Source of the DNA: Proales similis
Taxonomy: Eukaryota > Rotifera > Eurotatoria > Ploima > Proalidae
Direction of reading: 5' to 3'
NCBI GenBank assembly: GCA_019059635.1
Contig: JAGVRJ010000007.1
Location: 1,550,001-1,614,000, forward strand
DNA: 64,000 nucleotides
Part shown: positions 45,382 to 58,071 of the stretch, one piece after another
Numbering within the stretch: position 1 is the stretch's first letter
How the letters are laid out: every line of letters begins with the position of its first letter
The notes under the pieces: model-generated
What the model was told of the DNA's origin: nothing
What the model saw: only the letters and a program-made list of their open reading frames with translations
Database searches by the model: none
Made by a program: the position numbers and the translations under genes

Positions 45382-47732
45382 CTATAAAAGTCCTTCGGCG
45401 TCTACAAGAACAAAAACAGCGTTCATAGCCAAATTAGCGAGCGAATAATCTTGAGTGTCACAGAAAGCGAAGCAGAAAGCTTACCTTCTAGTTCTAGTAG
45501 CTGTAGCGAGCTCTGATCTGAAATGGTTTTAAAAATCGCTTCAAGTACTTCGTGACCAAGAAATATAAATTGCGACAAGAGCCTACCGTGTGCACATGTT
45601 TCCTGCGAATTTGGCTTTCCGTTTCGATCAGCATTTTGTTGATCACGTTTTTCGTAAACTTCGATGGGTTCAATCGGATTTAGCTGGGCATCTTGCTCAA
45701 GTCTGGCTCGATCGATTATAGGAGTCGAGTAAAAGTCCAAAAACTCGCTGAGCTCATGCTCGGCTCGTTCTATCAAGTCACTGTATTTCTTCATCCAAGG
45801 ATCTTCGCTCTTCTTCAACAACTTTTCCGGCACTTTCTCCAGAATTTCTCTTTTTCGCTCGCCCAGCCGTTTCAGAAATACACTCAACTTCTCCCTTTTG
45901 TTCGAATAGTCGAATCAATTTTAGCCGTCTTTCAACTATCAAACCGATAAGTTGTTTGACCTGCCTCATCTGAGTTGCTTGCGAGTTGACTTTTTCATTC
46001 TCCTTAATAAAATGAAATTCGTCACTTTCTTCTATTTCGGCCAGTAGATCAGCCTCTCGTTGAAAGTTTCTCAGTTTCGCATTCATTTGATCGAGCAATT
46101 TGAGATCGACTAAGTATGAACAAACTTGTGAACGATTTCTGCGCACATACTCCATTCATTTCTACCTTTTTTAATTTCGTGGATCTTGAGTCTCAGCGTC
46201 AATTGGAATAGCTTCATCAATCTGAAAGAGTCGAAAGGATCTTTGATGAAACCTTTCGATCGGAAATAACTCAATTTTACTTGACTAAATCCAATTTTTC
46301 GTCTTGGCTTATGCTTAGGTCCGGAATCGAGTTCTAATTATTTTTTTCCATTATCCATTTTTTTTTCAAGTCAAGAACGGAAGACGGCATTTACTTGTAG
46401 GAGGTCAGATTCGGCGAGCAAATTCTCGTTATGCAAGCGATTGAGAGTAATTTTAACTCGATCTAGCCATCGATTATCATTTGGCTCGACAAAATCACAT
46501 TTGTCTATGGCAAGGCGTTGGCTCGAGTTGGAACAAAATCGGCTAATAGACTCTGTGTGGGCTGGATTCTTTAATGTTTCGCTTATTAAAGTTTTAAATC
46601 GTTGCCAATTGGCTTCAAAACGGGCCGGTCGCCGACTCTTGAACTCTTCTCTTAGCTCAAGGGTGCTCAATTTCTTTTCATCTTCTAATCTTTGGAAGTT
46701 TTTGGCCTTATTCTAACCTTCAAAAGTCTCAAAAGAAAAGCTTACTCGAGAACTTTGAACAGTTGGGCTCGTTTTTTAGCCATTTCTGACTCGAGCTGGG
46801 CCTTTCGTTCTTTCAGCTTCGTCTGCTCGTCTAGACTCGGCCTTCGAGCGAGTTTCATACAATCAGATACGAATTGGACGGTGAAATTTATTTTTTGTCA
46901 AATGGACTTACTGGAAACACTTGGTCCAGTCGGTTCTGAAAGTGAGAAGAGAACGCGACGCAGAGTTGAATTCGGCCATGTTTTTGCAAATCATTGTCTT
47001 GGCTTGTAGGATTTGATTGTCAAACTGCTGAATGAGCTTCGGATTTAGCAGTTTGCCGGAGCCTTGTAAACTTGAGCTGCTCGTAATCTTGTCGGCAAGC
47101 GGACTTGTCTGAAATGCAACGCTCTTTTTGAGTTGGTTCAAGTCTAAATGAATAAGAACATTTAGTTTGATACAAGCAAACAGAATTTGATCGAACTTAC
47201 CCATTTGTGCGCACTTGATCAACAAAACATACATCGACAAGTAGAACAAGAGTTCGCAGATTTTGTAGCCGACAGGCATTTGAAGAACAGATTTGGAAAC
47301 AAGCGGAAATGTGAAATGGCAGATGAATGATTGAAGCTGAGGAAGAGACGCATGATAAGAAGTTTTCGGATTAGAATTCGGCTTGAAAGAGCCGGTAACT
47401 TCAATCAGCCATTGAAGCATGATTTCTCGAAACTGCTTTTGATCTTCTTTGCTGATGGGCGGCCAACAGTGAGCGAAAAGACGCTGCGATTTCTCCAAGT
47501 CCAGCTGAGTCAGAAGAAAGTGGGTAATCAGTTCGAATCCTTTTTGGTTCGGTTTAATGAACATGGAGCTGTGAAATGTGAGCCCATGCTGCGCTTCATA
47601 TTCGCCCAAATCCATGCCTAACGCTTGTACGTTATGCAACAGACTTGCGGTCATTGTTTTAACTGAGTACTGAATACTGCCTTGTTGCTGCAGCTGCTGA
47701 TGCTGCTGCTGTAGTTGAAGTGGGATGCTCAT
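45382..47732 (-). CDS. HAUS6: Augmin complex subunit HAUS6 (10 exons)
   Basis: A 588-aa protein of the augmin complex, which recruits gamma-tubulin to existing microtubules in the spindle (family knowledge). Exons: 47732-47201, 47143-46912, 46841-46746, 46689-46395, 46333-46281, 46221-46166, 46109-45961, 45887-45587, 45517-45485, 45401-45382. After a Gln-rich start, the HAUS6 N-terminal domain is clear: LLHNVQALGMD, LTFHSSMFIKPNQKGFELITHFLLTQLD and AHCWPPISKEDQKQFREIMLQWL. The remainder is coiled coil. The last exon codes only six residues after the split codon (DAEGLL-stop). The segment between exons 8 and 9 (45586-45518, 69 bp) has GT-AG borders but is also open in frame, so it may be retained. 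Exon 3/4 borders are the least certain: GTTCTC or GTAAGC donors both keep frame with different acceptors. Confidence 0.85.
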
Positions 47733-48086
47733 ATTGACCAGAATGTTCTCCCTTCTTTTTATCTAACTTAGTATTAAAAATAAAAGAAAAAAGAACTGGT
47801 TGGTCATGTTCAGTTGTCAATCAGACCAAGACCCGCATATTGTCTCAATACTTGTATTTAGTAAAATTCAGACAAAACAAATTGACCAAGACTGATTACA
47901 AGTCGTCGTTGGCTTCATTCAAAATCTATTCTTGAATTCTTTTATCTCAAATACTCTCGGCTCATTCATGTCTCTTCCCTTTAGCGCTCACAGAGTCGAA
48001 TTCTCAAATCTTCGGCCCAGCCTCTTTGTCTGTGAGCACGTGTAATCTAAACAAACGAGGAAAATTTAGATTTTTGAAAACGTGAG
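47733..48086. promoter_or_regulatory. Shared promoter of HAUS6 (-) and Spindle-E (+)
   Basis: Only 354 bases separate the two start codons, so both genes must start within or near this stretch. No TATA box is visible on either strand. A bidirectional TATA-less promoter is the simplest reading. Confidence 0.55.
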
Positions 48087-51000
48087 ATGAGCGACAAGAT
48101 GGACATTCGAAAGATGCGCCATTTCGGCAATATAACAGTGGAAATGATCGACAATTACCTTAATCCGATATCAAACATAGACGGAACGTTCAGTCAACTC
48201 AAACTTTTTCCCACGCCGAGCTCTGGCGGCCATGGTTTTATCTGGAATGAGAAGGGTGAGAATATGTTGGACGCCAAGGCAAAAGAGAATGAGGCAAAAA
48301 AGAGCGACAAGTCGGTCGAGGATGATTTCGCCTACGTTAGTGAATGCCAATATGATCCCAATGTGTATGAAAAATTTTCATCTACTGCACGCAGAAAGGC
48401 GTCCAGAGTTAGATTCGAAGAAACCGCCCACTCAGAAATGTTTGAAAGCAGCACTGTCGACACAGTGGTCGGCTCGGGCGTGTCACAGCTCGAGTCAGTC
48501 AGTGTGCTGAGCGTGTCGACTAGTCAAAGAAAGAATTTGATGAAAAAAGCCGAGATGATGACCAACATTCAAGAGACGGAAGAAGACATCGTGATTGGTG
48601 ACAATGAAGATTTCACTCGAACTCAACAGGTCACCGATCTGATTGTTCAAGCTGACGTTGAAGTCGACTCGGACGAGAAAAAACGAATGGACTTGTTCCA
48701 GCAGATGTGCACCAACTATGTGTTTACTGATATGATCAATCAGAAGCTGCCAATCGCCAAAAAGCGTCAGGAAATTATTGATTGCATTAGCACTTACAAC
48801 TTTTGTCTTATTCAAGGCGGAACAGGCTGCGGAAAGACCACTCAGGTGCCTCAGTATATACTTGACCATCACGTTGAAATGAAAAAGTATTGCAACATAA
48901 TAATCACCCAGCCCAGGCGAATTGCAGCCATCAGTGTATCCAGACGAGTGTGCCACGAACGTGGCTGGGAATTCGGCACCGTTTGTGGCTATCAGATCGG
49001 CTTGGACAAGACCAAATTGAGCGAGGATACTCGAATCACCTATGTGACCACGGGTGTGTTGCTACAAAAGTTGATCGCTGCCGACGCCGATGAGCATTTC
49101 AACCGAATTTACACTCACATAATTCTTGACGAAGTACACGAACGGGATTTGGACACCGATCTGGTTCTTTTGATAATCAAATTGAAAAGCTTGAGACGTC
49201 TCAAGTGCCGCGTAGTGCTCATGTCGGCCACAATAGACACCAGCCTTTTTGCCAACTATTTTGCCCAAAAGAGTCAAGGACACAAACTGCAGGCGCCCGT
49301 CATTCAGATCGCCGCCCAATCGTTCCACGTTGTAAATCATTACTGGGACGATTTGTTGTGTAGCAAGAATAAGAAACTGTGTCAAGCAATCAATTCAATA
49401 TTTGAAGAGATAAACAAAGAGAGGCCAGGCAAAAGGCTTAATCCGCCGAATTCGTTCACGTTTCGACGAGCATACTCAAATCAGTGCATAATCAAGCCGA
49501 GTTTTGCCGATTTCATGGCCAAACTAGAAACGCTCACATTCGATCCGGACGAGCCGGAGATGTACGAGGAAGCGATTTTAATGACCATGATTCTGCTGCG
49601 CTACTTTGATCTGCTTGAGATGGAAAAGTCTGACGGCACACCCGGCAATCGAATAATCGACAATGTGCCAGAGCAGCGTGGCTCAGTCCTCATATTTGTG
49701 CCCGGCATGGCCTATATCCAACGGTTGATTGAGGTTTTCGAATACTTCCTGCCTGATGATCGACTGCGTATAATACCGCTTCACTCCGACATTGTTATCG
49801 AGCAGCAGAACAGAGCGTTCATTAGGCCGGAGCCAACGGTGAGAAAAGTGATCATTTCAACCAGCATCGCTGAGAGCTCGATTACGGTGCCCGATGTGAA
49901 ATACGTGATTGACTATGCGCTGACCAAAGAGCTTTACTGTGATCCGTACACGAATTATACTCATCTCCGCCTTGAGTGGGCGTGCAAGTCGAGCATGGAA
50001 CAGCGACGAGGTCGCGCAGGCCGTGTAAGCGACGGCATATGCTTCAGATTGTTGTGGCGCGAGTTCTATGACCAATTTGCGTCATATCCAAAACCAGCGA
50101 TGCTCAGGGAGCCCCTGAGCAACGTGATCCTTAACATAAAGCGACTGCGAGAGCCGGGCGAGCCGAAAAAAATTCTTTCCTTGGCAATTCAGCCACCCAA
50201 AGTCAGTGACATTGAGCGCACTTGTCTTTTATTAAAGGAAGTGGGCGCCTTGAGGTTGACAACAAACTCGAGCTTTAAATTAAATGCAACTCACGACAGA
50301 ACCAGCACTCGCTTTGACGGCGATCTGACTTATGTCGGCTCTATCATGGCATCGTTACCAATAGACGTGCGCCTCTCCAAACTCATTCTTCTCGGCCACG
50401 TGTTTGGCAAGCTAAGGGAGACACTGATAATCGCCGCCGGCCTATCAATCAAAACGTTTTTCACAACCTACTTCAAATCAAATCTAGAATCATTCAAGAA
50501 CAAATGGACCTGGTCGCAAGGTCTCATGTGCGATTGCCTGGCAATACTGAACGCATTCAAGGTCTATGAAAGCAACAAGGCTCGTGGCCTTCTTGACCAA
50601 GAGCGTCAGGCGCGCAAGTGGGCTCAAGCGAACGCTCTTCAGCTCGATCGACTGCGTGAAGTAGAAAGGCTTAAACTGGAGCTTGAGGCCAGACTGAGGG
50701 GTCGCAACATTTTCTGTGGCCGAGAGCGCAGCAGAGAGACGCCTGCTGACTTCATGATCATCAAACTGATTGTTACCGGCGCGTTCTATCCAAACTATTT
50801 CTTGACGCAAAAGTTGGACCTGAACGAGGCTTACAAAACAATCGGCGGACACAATCTATTCAACACAGTGCAGGTGAAAAATTTGCCGATGGGCGAAGGC
50901 GTTGTTTACGAAGACCAGTTGAATAACATATTTAAAGCGTGCGCCAAGCAATTGCAAATCTACTTTCAAGACAGTAAAGCGTTCATCGAGTTTAAAACGC

Positions 51001-53084
51001 GATATGAACAAGTGCCGTCAAAAATCAACTTCGGCGTCTATTTGGCCTGTCAAATGCGCATGCTGCGTATCCCGATCGAATTGAAACGAGTCGAAGAAGA
51101 AAAAGTTAGAGAAGAGCTCGATCGAATTGGCTTTATTCGGCGTAAAAATGCGCAGCTCAACATTAGAAAAGAGGCTGAAGGAGCACTCAGGTTTAGCATA
51201 GTCAAACAGGTCGGTCAGGCCTTGAAAGGCAATGATCAGGATGATCAAGGGCCGGAGTCGTTTGACCTTCAAGAACGAATGAGACTCACACGTGACTTGA
51301 CTGAAATAAACAACAATTCTTTGAGCAACGATTCATTGGTGAAAATTCTCTCCGATCCGAATTATATCCTCGATTCAAGCGATCAAGACATTGCGGTCAG
51401 CATCACTCACGTAGAAGGCTGCGCTCACTTTTGGGCTCGGCTGAAAGATCATAAAAGCAAAGCGGTTATCGATCGCATTGAGCGTGAGCTGGCCAGCCAA
51501 TTGTCCAAACAACCGAACGCAGTCAGAGGCATTGAAATACAAAGAGACCTCATCTGCATGGTTAAATGGAAAGATTGCCTCTATCGTGCTCGAGTGATGA
51601 ATTTCGATACCGACGACTCGGTCGTACCAGTCCGTCTAGTCGATTTGGGTATCAAAATCGAAGTAGATGCGAATCAAATGTTCTATTTGACACCAAAGCT
51701 GAACGAATATCCGTTCCAAGCCGTCGAGTGTCAACTGGTCAACGTCAGAGCAGATAAAACGAAATTTCTAAGCGGCACCTGGTCGTTTGAAGCCGATTTC
51801 ACCTTCTCTCAACTCTTGAAGCAAATTGACGTCAACAAGTTAACGATAGATGTCGAATACATCGACGAACGAATTGCAATGGTCAAACTGCGTGGCCCAT
51901 CTCTGTCGGACGCGGCCTCAAGCCAACAGCTGATCGACCTCGGCGAGCTGCTTGTCCAGAACGGTGTCGGCGAAGCGGTCAGCACAGTCGAAATAAAATC
52001 GATCGCTGACAGTCTTAAATGTCAATCAAAGAATACTTTGTTCTATGTGCCGACTCGAGAAAACCACTTCTCGAATATCCGATCGGTATACGCCGATCAT
52101 AACGATTTGATAGAACCAAGCCAGAATCGGGGCAATCTACTCTCGAAGCCGAATCGAGCCAGGTCTTTGGCAGAAAACCAGACAACTTCAGAGGATCTCG
52201 AGCGAAACACTCGCCAGGGTTTGTTCGATAATATTACACTTCGTGGTCCATACTCGCCCCTGGAAGTGTCGGTTATACCGATGGCAAGCAGCGGCAGGTA
52301 TAAAAAGACGTTGGTGGAGAGGGACTCGGTAAACTTCATTACAATGGACGACGATCCATCATTGGACTGTGATCGCCTGATGGTCGCCTCAAATGTGTCG
52401 CTAACCTCTCACGGAAACACGATGATGCTTCGTCAAACGACTCTATTGCCTAAAATACCTGGATTGGCTAGTATATGCTGCATGCTATTCTCGCCTGCAA
52501 TTGAGCTTCGAACAGATAAAAACTGCACCAGGCTGATCAGCGCACTGTGTGGCCTTGGTTATGACCATCTGAACAAATGCGCCATAAATCCAGACGGCGA
52601 CATTGAGACGGTGTTTGATGTGGCAATCGATCTGACCGATATGATGATGGTGAGCTAAACAAAACGTTTTGAATTGATTTGAAATTCATAAAGCATTTGA
52701 AATTCTGAATGTTGAAAAATTTAGATAAACACTGTTCGCTTGGCTATCAACATGATTATAGGAAGCGAGGAGGACGCAAAAGACTGGACCAACGATCAAG
52801 ATAACCTGCATAAACTTCAGGAGCGTGCTCGTAATAAATTGATGGATTTAATTCAGAGAAAGCGAGAGTTACAGCAGCCGCAATATCCTGAAAAATTCGG
52901 ACAATGGAACCAGGTAAGCATTTACAGGACGAGTTAAATCAACCTTTTTTTTAAATTACTCGGTTTACTTGAATAGATCGACAGAGATTGCTTGGTCGAC
53001 TGCAACCCGAGTGGGGAAGCCAAATCACATGAATACTACTTGACCTATCACAAGGTGATTCAAATGGATACCGACTACTCGTAA
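48087..53084 (+). CDS. spn-E: Spindle-E / TDRD9 piRNA-pathway DEAH helicase with Tudor domain (3 exons)
   Basis: A 1619-aa germline helicase of the piRNA pathway, acting in perinuclear granules in known animals. Exons are 48087-52649, 52725-52913 and 52977-53084, so 94% of the protein is in exon 1. Helicase core: Walker A GGTGCGKTT (~residue 243), QPRRIAA, DEVHERD (~348), MSATID and QRRGRAGR (~639), followed by HA2-type and OB-type regions. An extended Tudor domain lies at ~1140-1260 (CMVKWKDCLYRARVMNFDTDD, VRLVDLG). The C-terminus from exons 2-3 (INTVRLAINMIIG... YYLTYHKVIQ) resembles the conserved TDRD9 end. All helicase motifs look intact, with DEVH in place of DEAH as in this family. It starts head-to-head with HAUS6. 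Confidence 0.94.
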
Positions 53085-53892
53085 GCCCTGATTCGTGTCA
53101 TAGTCCTTGATTAAATGTCCGCAACTGAAGCAACGTTTGATTTTGTTCTCGTTCTTTTCTGTAAAAACCAATTACCCGTTGAATGTTTGAATTAGATAAA
53201 ATATGGTTTAAATCCAACAATGGTTGTTTTATTCCTTTTTTGTTTTGTTTCAATAGAGCCGAGTGTAAGAAATGTGAAAAGAAAGAGGGTAGAAAAAGAA
53301 AAGAGGCGGGAAAAGCCCTTACCGACCAAAATGGACGAATAACGTCTTTGTTTTGTTTTTGTTTGTTAAACCTGGGCGTCGAAAACGTCACCGCATAAAT
53401 ATTCGTTTAGACAGAACAGTCGATGAGAGATACGGGCAAGGAAGAATGGGAATAAGAAATGAAAATGGTAATACGCGCCGAGTGTGGACGCGAGCTTTCT
53501 GAACGTGTTTCTAAACAAATGTGAATGAGACGCAGCACTGGGCCACTGGTGCCCGGTAGAGGCAGGTGATGTGCTAAAACGAGTTGGGTAAAACAAAGCG
53601 TTCGCGACCAACAATAAGCAAATAATAGAGCGGCATTTGCAAGAACAACAAATGAGACTGGCTGGACCGAGAAAAAGGAAGCGTGTGAGCGTTAAATAAA
53701 AAGTGAAACAGGGACAGAGGCAGTGAGAGAGAGGCAAACGATTGGATAAGTATTTGTATTTGGTTGGTTGTTAGGTTGAATTTACAGAGCCCTTAAAGAG
53801 AGGAAGATGCTCGACTGAACTCAAGCGCTCTGTATGTACACAGGTTAGAGACGCCTAAGGATACGGCCGTTAGTCGCTTAATCAGCCGATGG
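53085..53892. other. 3' regions of Spindle-E and Scalloped (convergent)
   Basis: No gene is supported. GATAAA near 53194 is a weak poly(A) variant for Spindle-E, while a perfect AATAAA lies near 53695. I saw no clear AATAAA for Scalloped on the minus strand close to its stop. Small open frames on both strands look like chance. Confidence 0.4.
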
Positions 53893-55650
53893 TCATTTGT
53901 TTACTAAACGATAGATATTGTGTTGTGCTCCGTGCTCGCTTGTCGACACTTCAAACACATAGGCCAGGATAAGAAGTGGTTGCTTGGTTTCTTGATTTTT
54001 CACGACCTTCATTTAAAAAGCATTTAATTTGGGCCGGTTTTTGATTTAAATCCAGCCATGTTCACTCACCTGAAGGACACTAAAATTTTCTAAAACGTTG
54101 TTTTTCATGTTCTTGTCGGGCAGTTGTTTTAGTTTGTTTATGAACGCGACCATGTACTCGCACATGGGCGAATTTTCGAATCGATACAAGTAGCGGCCAG
54201 CACTGTCGTAGTCAGCATGCTCTGATTCGACTTTTTCAACGACTTGATTGCCAAACGAGCACACCTTGGTCGAACAGCTGATGCTCATCGGACTCGGACT
54301 TTCAAATATGTTTGTGACTGCATAGGACAAAGAGCTCAGCTCATCCTCGAGTTGAGTGTAGTTTAGATCTACCCAGAACTTGATTAGATAGGCGTTGCCT
54401 GAGTCTAGTTGACTCATGTCACTCTCTGGAAATTTGTCGCAAAATTCAGAGTAATTTATGAATTCAAAATCTTCACTGGGCGTCTCGTCGTTGGAACGAC
54501 TGGCATAGTCGTGAGTGTTTACATGCACAAAAAGGTGCTTGTGATAGACGTCCGGATCGCGCCGCATCTCCACATATCCGCTGAATTCAAGCAGTCGAAT
54601 GTCCTTGAATCCCATGACGTCAAACGCCTGCCGATTGGTCAGCCATCGTGTGTCGGAAGACACCTGACGGCTGCCGGTGAGATGGTGAGCATTGGCGAAC
54701 TGCAACTGAGAAGAGCCGAACTGACGGTTTTCGTTATTCGCTCGGCCAAGTGGATCCATCTCGCTGTGTAGTGGCTGCTTGCCGCTCATTTGAAGTCCCG
54801 GATGACTCCAAATATTGCCTGCGCCCTGATTCGATGCCATTAGGTTGGTACAGTTTTGCAGCAACTGTTGATGCTGTGGCGGCTGCTGTTGGGGCTGTTG
54901 AGTAGCGCCCATGTTCGGCGTTGACTGTGATGACGAAGACACAATAGGTGTCCCGGCCTCGGAGATTTTAGAAGAAAGTTCGAGAGGAGAGATAGAGACT
55001 TGGCCTACTGGCGAGATTATCTGCGCTGATGTTAGGTTGACGTATGGGTTTGGTATGTTACGCCCGTCCTTGACCACGTCTTTGAACTGATTTTGAAAGT
55101 CTTTGGTCTTTCTTTTGGCCAAAACTTGAATGTGCGATGAGACTTGTTTGCGTGAGCGAGATTTGCCCGTTCGAAGTTTGATATAACGAGCGATTAGTTC
55201 GTTGCGTCCGTACATTTTTCCTTCTTCGCTGAGAATTATCTTGCGGCGTCCACAAGGCGGGTAGATAGCCAGCGCTTCTTGAAAACTCTGCTCAATGTCC
55301 GGACTCCAAACGCCCTCTGCATCGTTGTTCACAGAGCCCTCGTCATCGTCGTCGTCATTGCTCAGCGAATTCTCATTCATGCCGTACGAGGATCCGTTGC
55401 TATTTGTAGAAGGCTCGCTGCCAGCTCGTGCATTAGGCTGCTGCTGCATCATCCTGGCCATTTCGGCGGCCATAGCAGCTGCCGAATGAGGCTGATGCTG
55501 GCCGGAATGATGCGGGTGCTGGTCAGGTACTATCGAAAGTGGAGCGCCAGGCATGTTCTGATGGTGAAAGTGAACGCCAAGGCTGCCGGAGGTCGGGAAC
55601 ATGCTGTTGACACCCTCACCGCCCATCAAGTTCGGGTTTGATGCGCTCAT
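53893..55650 (-). CDS. sd: TEAD / Scalloped transcription factor (2 exons)
   Basis: A 564-aa nuclear DNA-binding partner of YAP/Yorkie in Hippo signalling (family knowledge). Exon 1 is 55650-54070 and exon 2 is 54006-53893, with a 63-bp phase-0 intron. The TEA domain (~residues 114-183) reads [40 protein letters not shown] and [17 protein letters not shown]. The middle is Q/P/S-rich. The C-terminal YAP-binding domain (~345-564) includes [21 protein letters not shown] and, from exon 2, [18 protein letters not shown]. The final exon of 37 residues is short and its translation matches the known TEAD end, so it should not be missed. Nearly the whole gene is in one exon, unlike most animals. Confidence 0.94.
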
Positions 55651-58071
55651 GGGATAGATCTAGGAAATATTGTGAATTGAGCGGCTTAGAGTCAGTTTGC
55701 ATAATCGAAATACAAGTCGATTTGGACTACGTTGATGAAGATGATGATGATGATGGTGGTGTTGAAGATGAAGAGCATGCAGATTCACTAATACAAACAC
55801 ACTAGCGCTCAATAGAGCGAGCGGGCGGGCAGTCGAGCGGTCGGCGGTTAGATGCGCGCAATTGAGCGGTTGCTAGATTTAAGAAGATTAGACCGAGGAT
55901 CCGTTCAAATCCGGCCCCTTAATCTCTCTATTTAGTAGATTCTAAATGTCACGGTTGCGTAATGAGGGTCAGCAGGGCCTGCCACCGGGGCGAACAGAAG
56001 CAGCGCATAAATGCAGCGCAATTGGTCGAGGCCACGACATGCGAAATGTCGCTAATGAGTCGGAAACAGGTAGAAACGAACGCATTCAGCAGACGCATGT
56101 GAATGCGTCTCTCTGATTCGGTTGACCCGGAGACTAGCATCGTGCATTTGTCTTATATTTATTGCTCTCCTGCGCTCGCACTTCGGCACTCTCTGGAGCC
56201 GGGCATATAATCACACGATCACTCAGCAGAGAGGAAGCGATATTGAATATGGACTCGTGGAGAAAGAAAAAAAAAATTTTTTTTTGACGCTCATCGCAAT
56301 TAGATAGTGATCAATGATTCGGGCGCAGCCATCCAAAACGATGGGTCGGCCGAGCGATTCGGCGTTCGTTGCTTACTCTAGACGAACGCATCGTCATGAT
56401 GGGGGGATATGAGTGAAAAGCAAATTGTAAGAAGAGCAAAATAGCGAAATAAAGAAAGAGCGAAAGAGAAAGAGAGGAAAGCCAGTGAATGAGAAAAATA
56501 GGCGCGGAGATAAATTTTAATTGCTCCATCATGCTGAAGGTCTCAAGCTGGAAGCAAACGCTCAAGAGCGTTCACCGCACCGAACAATGAGCGATAAATA
56601 ATGACAAGCTTGTTCTTTCACTTGTGCTCTCTTTCTCTCTTAGCTCTCGCACACCGAACCAGCAAGGAAAAAAATTATGAAATAGCTCGCATCAAGCCTC
56701 TTTTATTTTCAGATTCAACTGCACACTGGTGCGTCAGAATGGTTTCTATCTTCAGAACTAGATCACACTTTCGCTCAGGCTTGCTTGACCCAGATGTGAT
56801 TTGGCGTCGAGGCCAGATAGGCAACTTCAGTTAAAAAGAAAGCGCCCGTGCGTTCGTGTGTATGTTTGTGAAGGTTCTATGCTTGGCCGAGCGAGCGGAC
56901 TCGGCGGCTTGCAACGCTATCAATCTCAAGGAATTTGCTTTTCGCATAGCTCAAATTTTTGTTGCATCGCTAGTCTACTCTTCCGAACTAAGCGGTGGCG
57001 AGTGGATTGAGAGCGGCAGCTTATCTCATCCCGAGCTTTATTATTGTTTCTCTTATTATTTCGACCCAATCGGGCGCATGAGCGCGCGCTTTCTCTTTTC
57101 TCTCTTTTTTTTTCTCTTTTCTCCTTCTAATAATTCTAAAACCCCACCCTTTCTCTTCCTAGCTGCCTTTCTCCGCAAAGAGAGCAGGGATGCGGCTCTT
57201 GCGTCCCTAGTTTGATCACTTTTCCTTCACTCTATTGGATAAGTACTAGACTTTGTAGACTTTGCTTCACATTCTTCTTCTACTGGCCTATTCACTTGCA
57301 TGTTTACACAAACTTTATCAGCGTGTGCGCGAGCTCTTGATTATTTGTTCTCATAAACTAATCACTCGTATCTGCTTTCATCAAGAGCTATGAACGGAGC
57401 AAATAGAAAAAAAACACAACAACAAAAACATCTTCGATGTTTCCTATTCTCTTCATCAACAACATGATCATCATCATCATGATCGTATAATCTTGGACTA
57501 GAGCTGGTCGCAAAGGAATGTTGATTCATTAAACATCAACTTTCGACTCGATTAGTTCACGTTCTGACCCCTTTGCTATTCTCACAGACTGAATCCGACT
57601 TCAGCATTCAAAAGTCCTTTGCCACCCGGTCTGTCTGGGAATTACTCAAATTTAACTGCCGCCTATTTTCACGCTTAATTCCATGCACCTTTTTCCACTC
57701 AATAACATAGCTTTAAGAGCTAATAAGCAAACCAATGACTGCCACGCTCTAATGCCTTTGAAATTGTTTTTATTGGGTTTGACGGAGCCGTTCAAGAAAA
57801 AAAGAAAACACATATGTAAATTAATATGGGTGAAATTATGCCAACAAAATAGTCAAGTTGCGAAGTGAAGTGAATATTCCGCGCTTGATGGGAGCGATTC
57901 TGAAAGGTTTTATCGATTCTGACTAAAAAAGTGTCGCGTTCACTGGCGCTGTCGTTCCAACGCTATTTGAGAGGGCCTGAGGCACAGATTTTGTTAGGAA
58001 TTTATTTGACTGGCATTCAGCTTAATTTCTCGCTCGATTTTAAGGTTAGCAGTTGAAATTAAAATTTTGAA
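55651..58071. other. 2.4-kb divergent region between Scalloped and the FkbM-like gene
   Basis: No gene is supported. It should contain the Scalloped promoter and 5' UTR (near 55651-55950) and the promoter of the gene at 58072. A (GAT)5 microsatellite lies at 55740-55754, an A/T-run at 56263-56285, and a CATGATCATCATCATCATGATC quasi-palindrome near 57465-57485. The centre is T/C-rich. Length and position suit regulation of a developmental factor, but no specific element is identified. Confidence 0.4.
55740..55754 (+). repeat. (GAT)5 microsatellite
   Basis: Five GAT units followed by GGTGGT lie just upstream of the Scalloped start codon, probably in its 5' UTR or promoter. It reads Asp-rich on the plus strand but has no gene around it. 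Confidence 0.7.

Noticed and set aside
45778-45960. Frame change in HAUS6 suggesting a broken gene
   Set aside because: A 73-bp intron from GTCAAA to GAGAAG (45960-45888) joins both frames in phase 0.
56122-57215. Several 60-119 codon frames upstream of Scalloped
   Set aside because: They are rich in S, F, L and R from T/C-rich DNA, some need non-ATG starts, and none has family motifs or coherent splicing.
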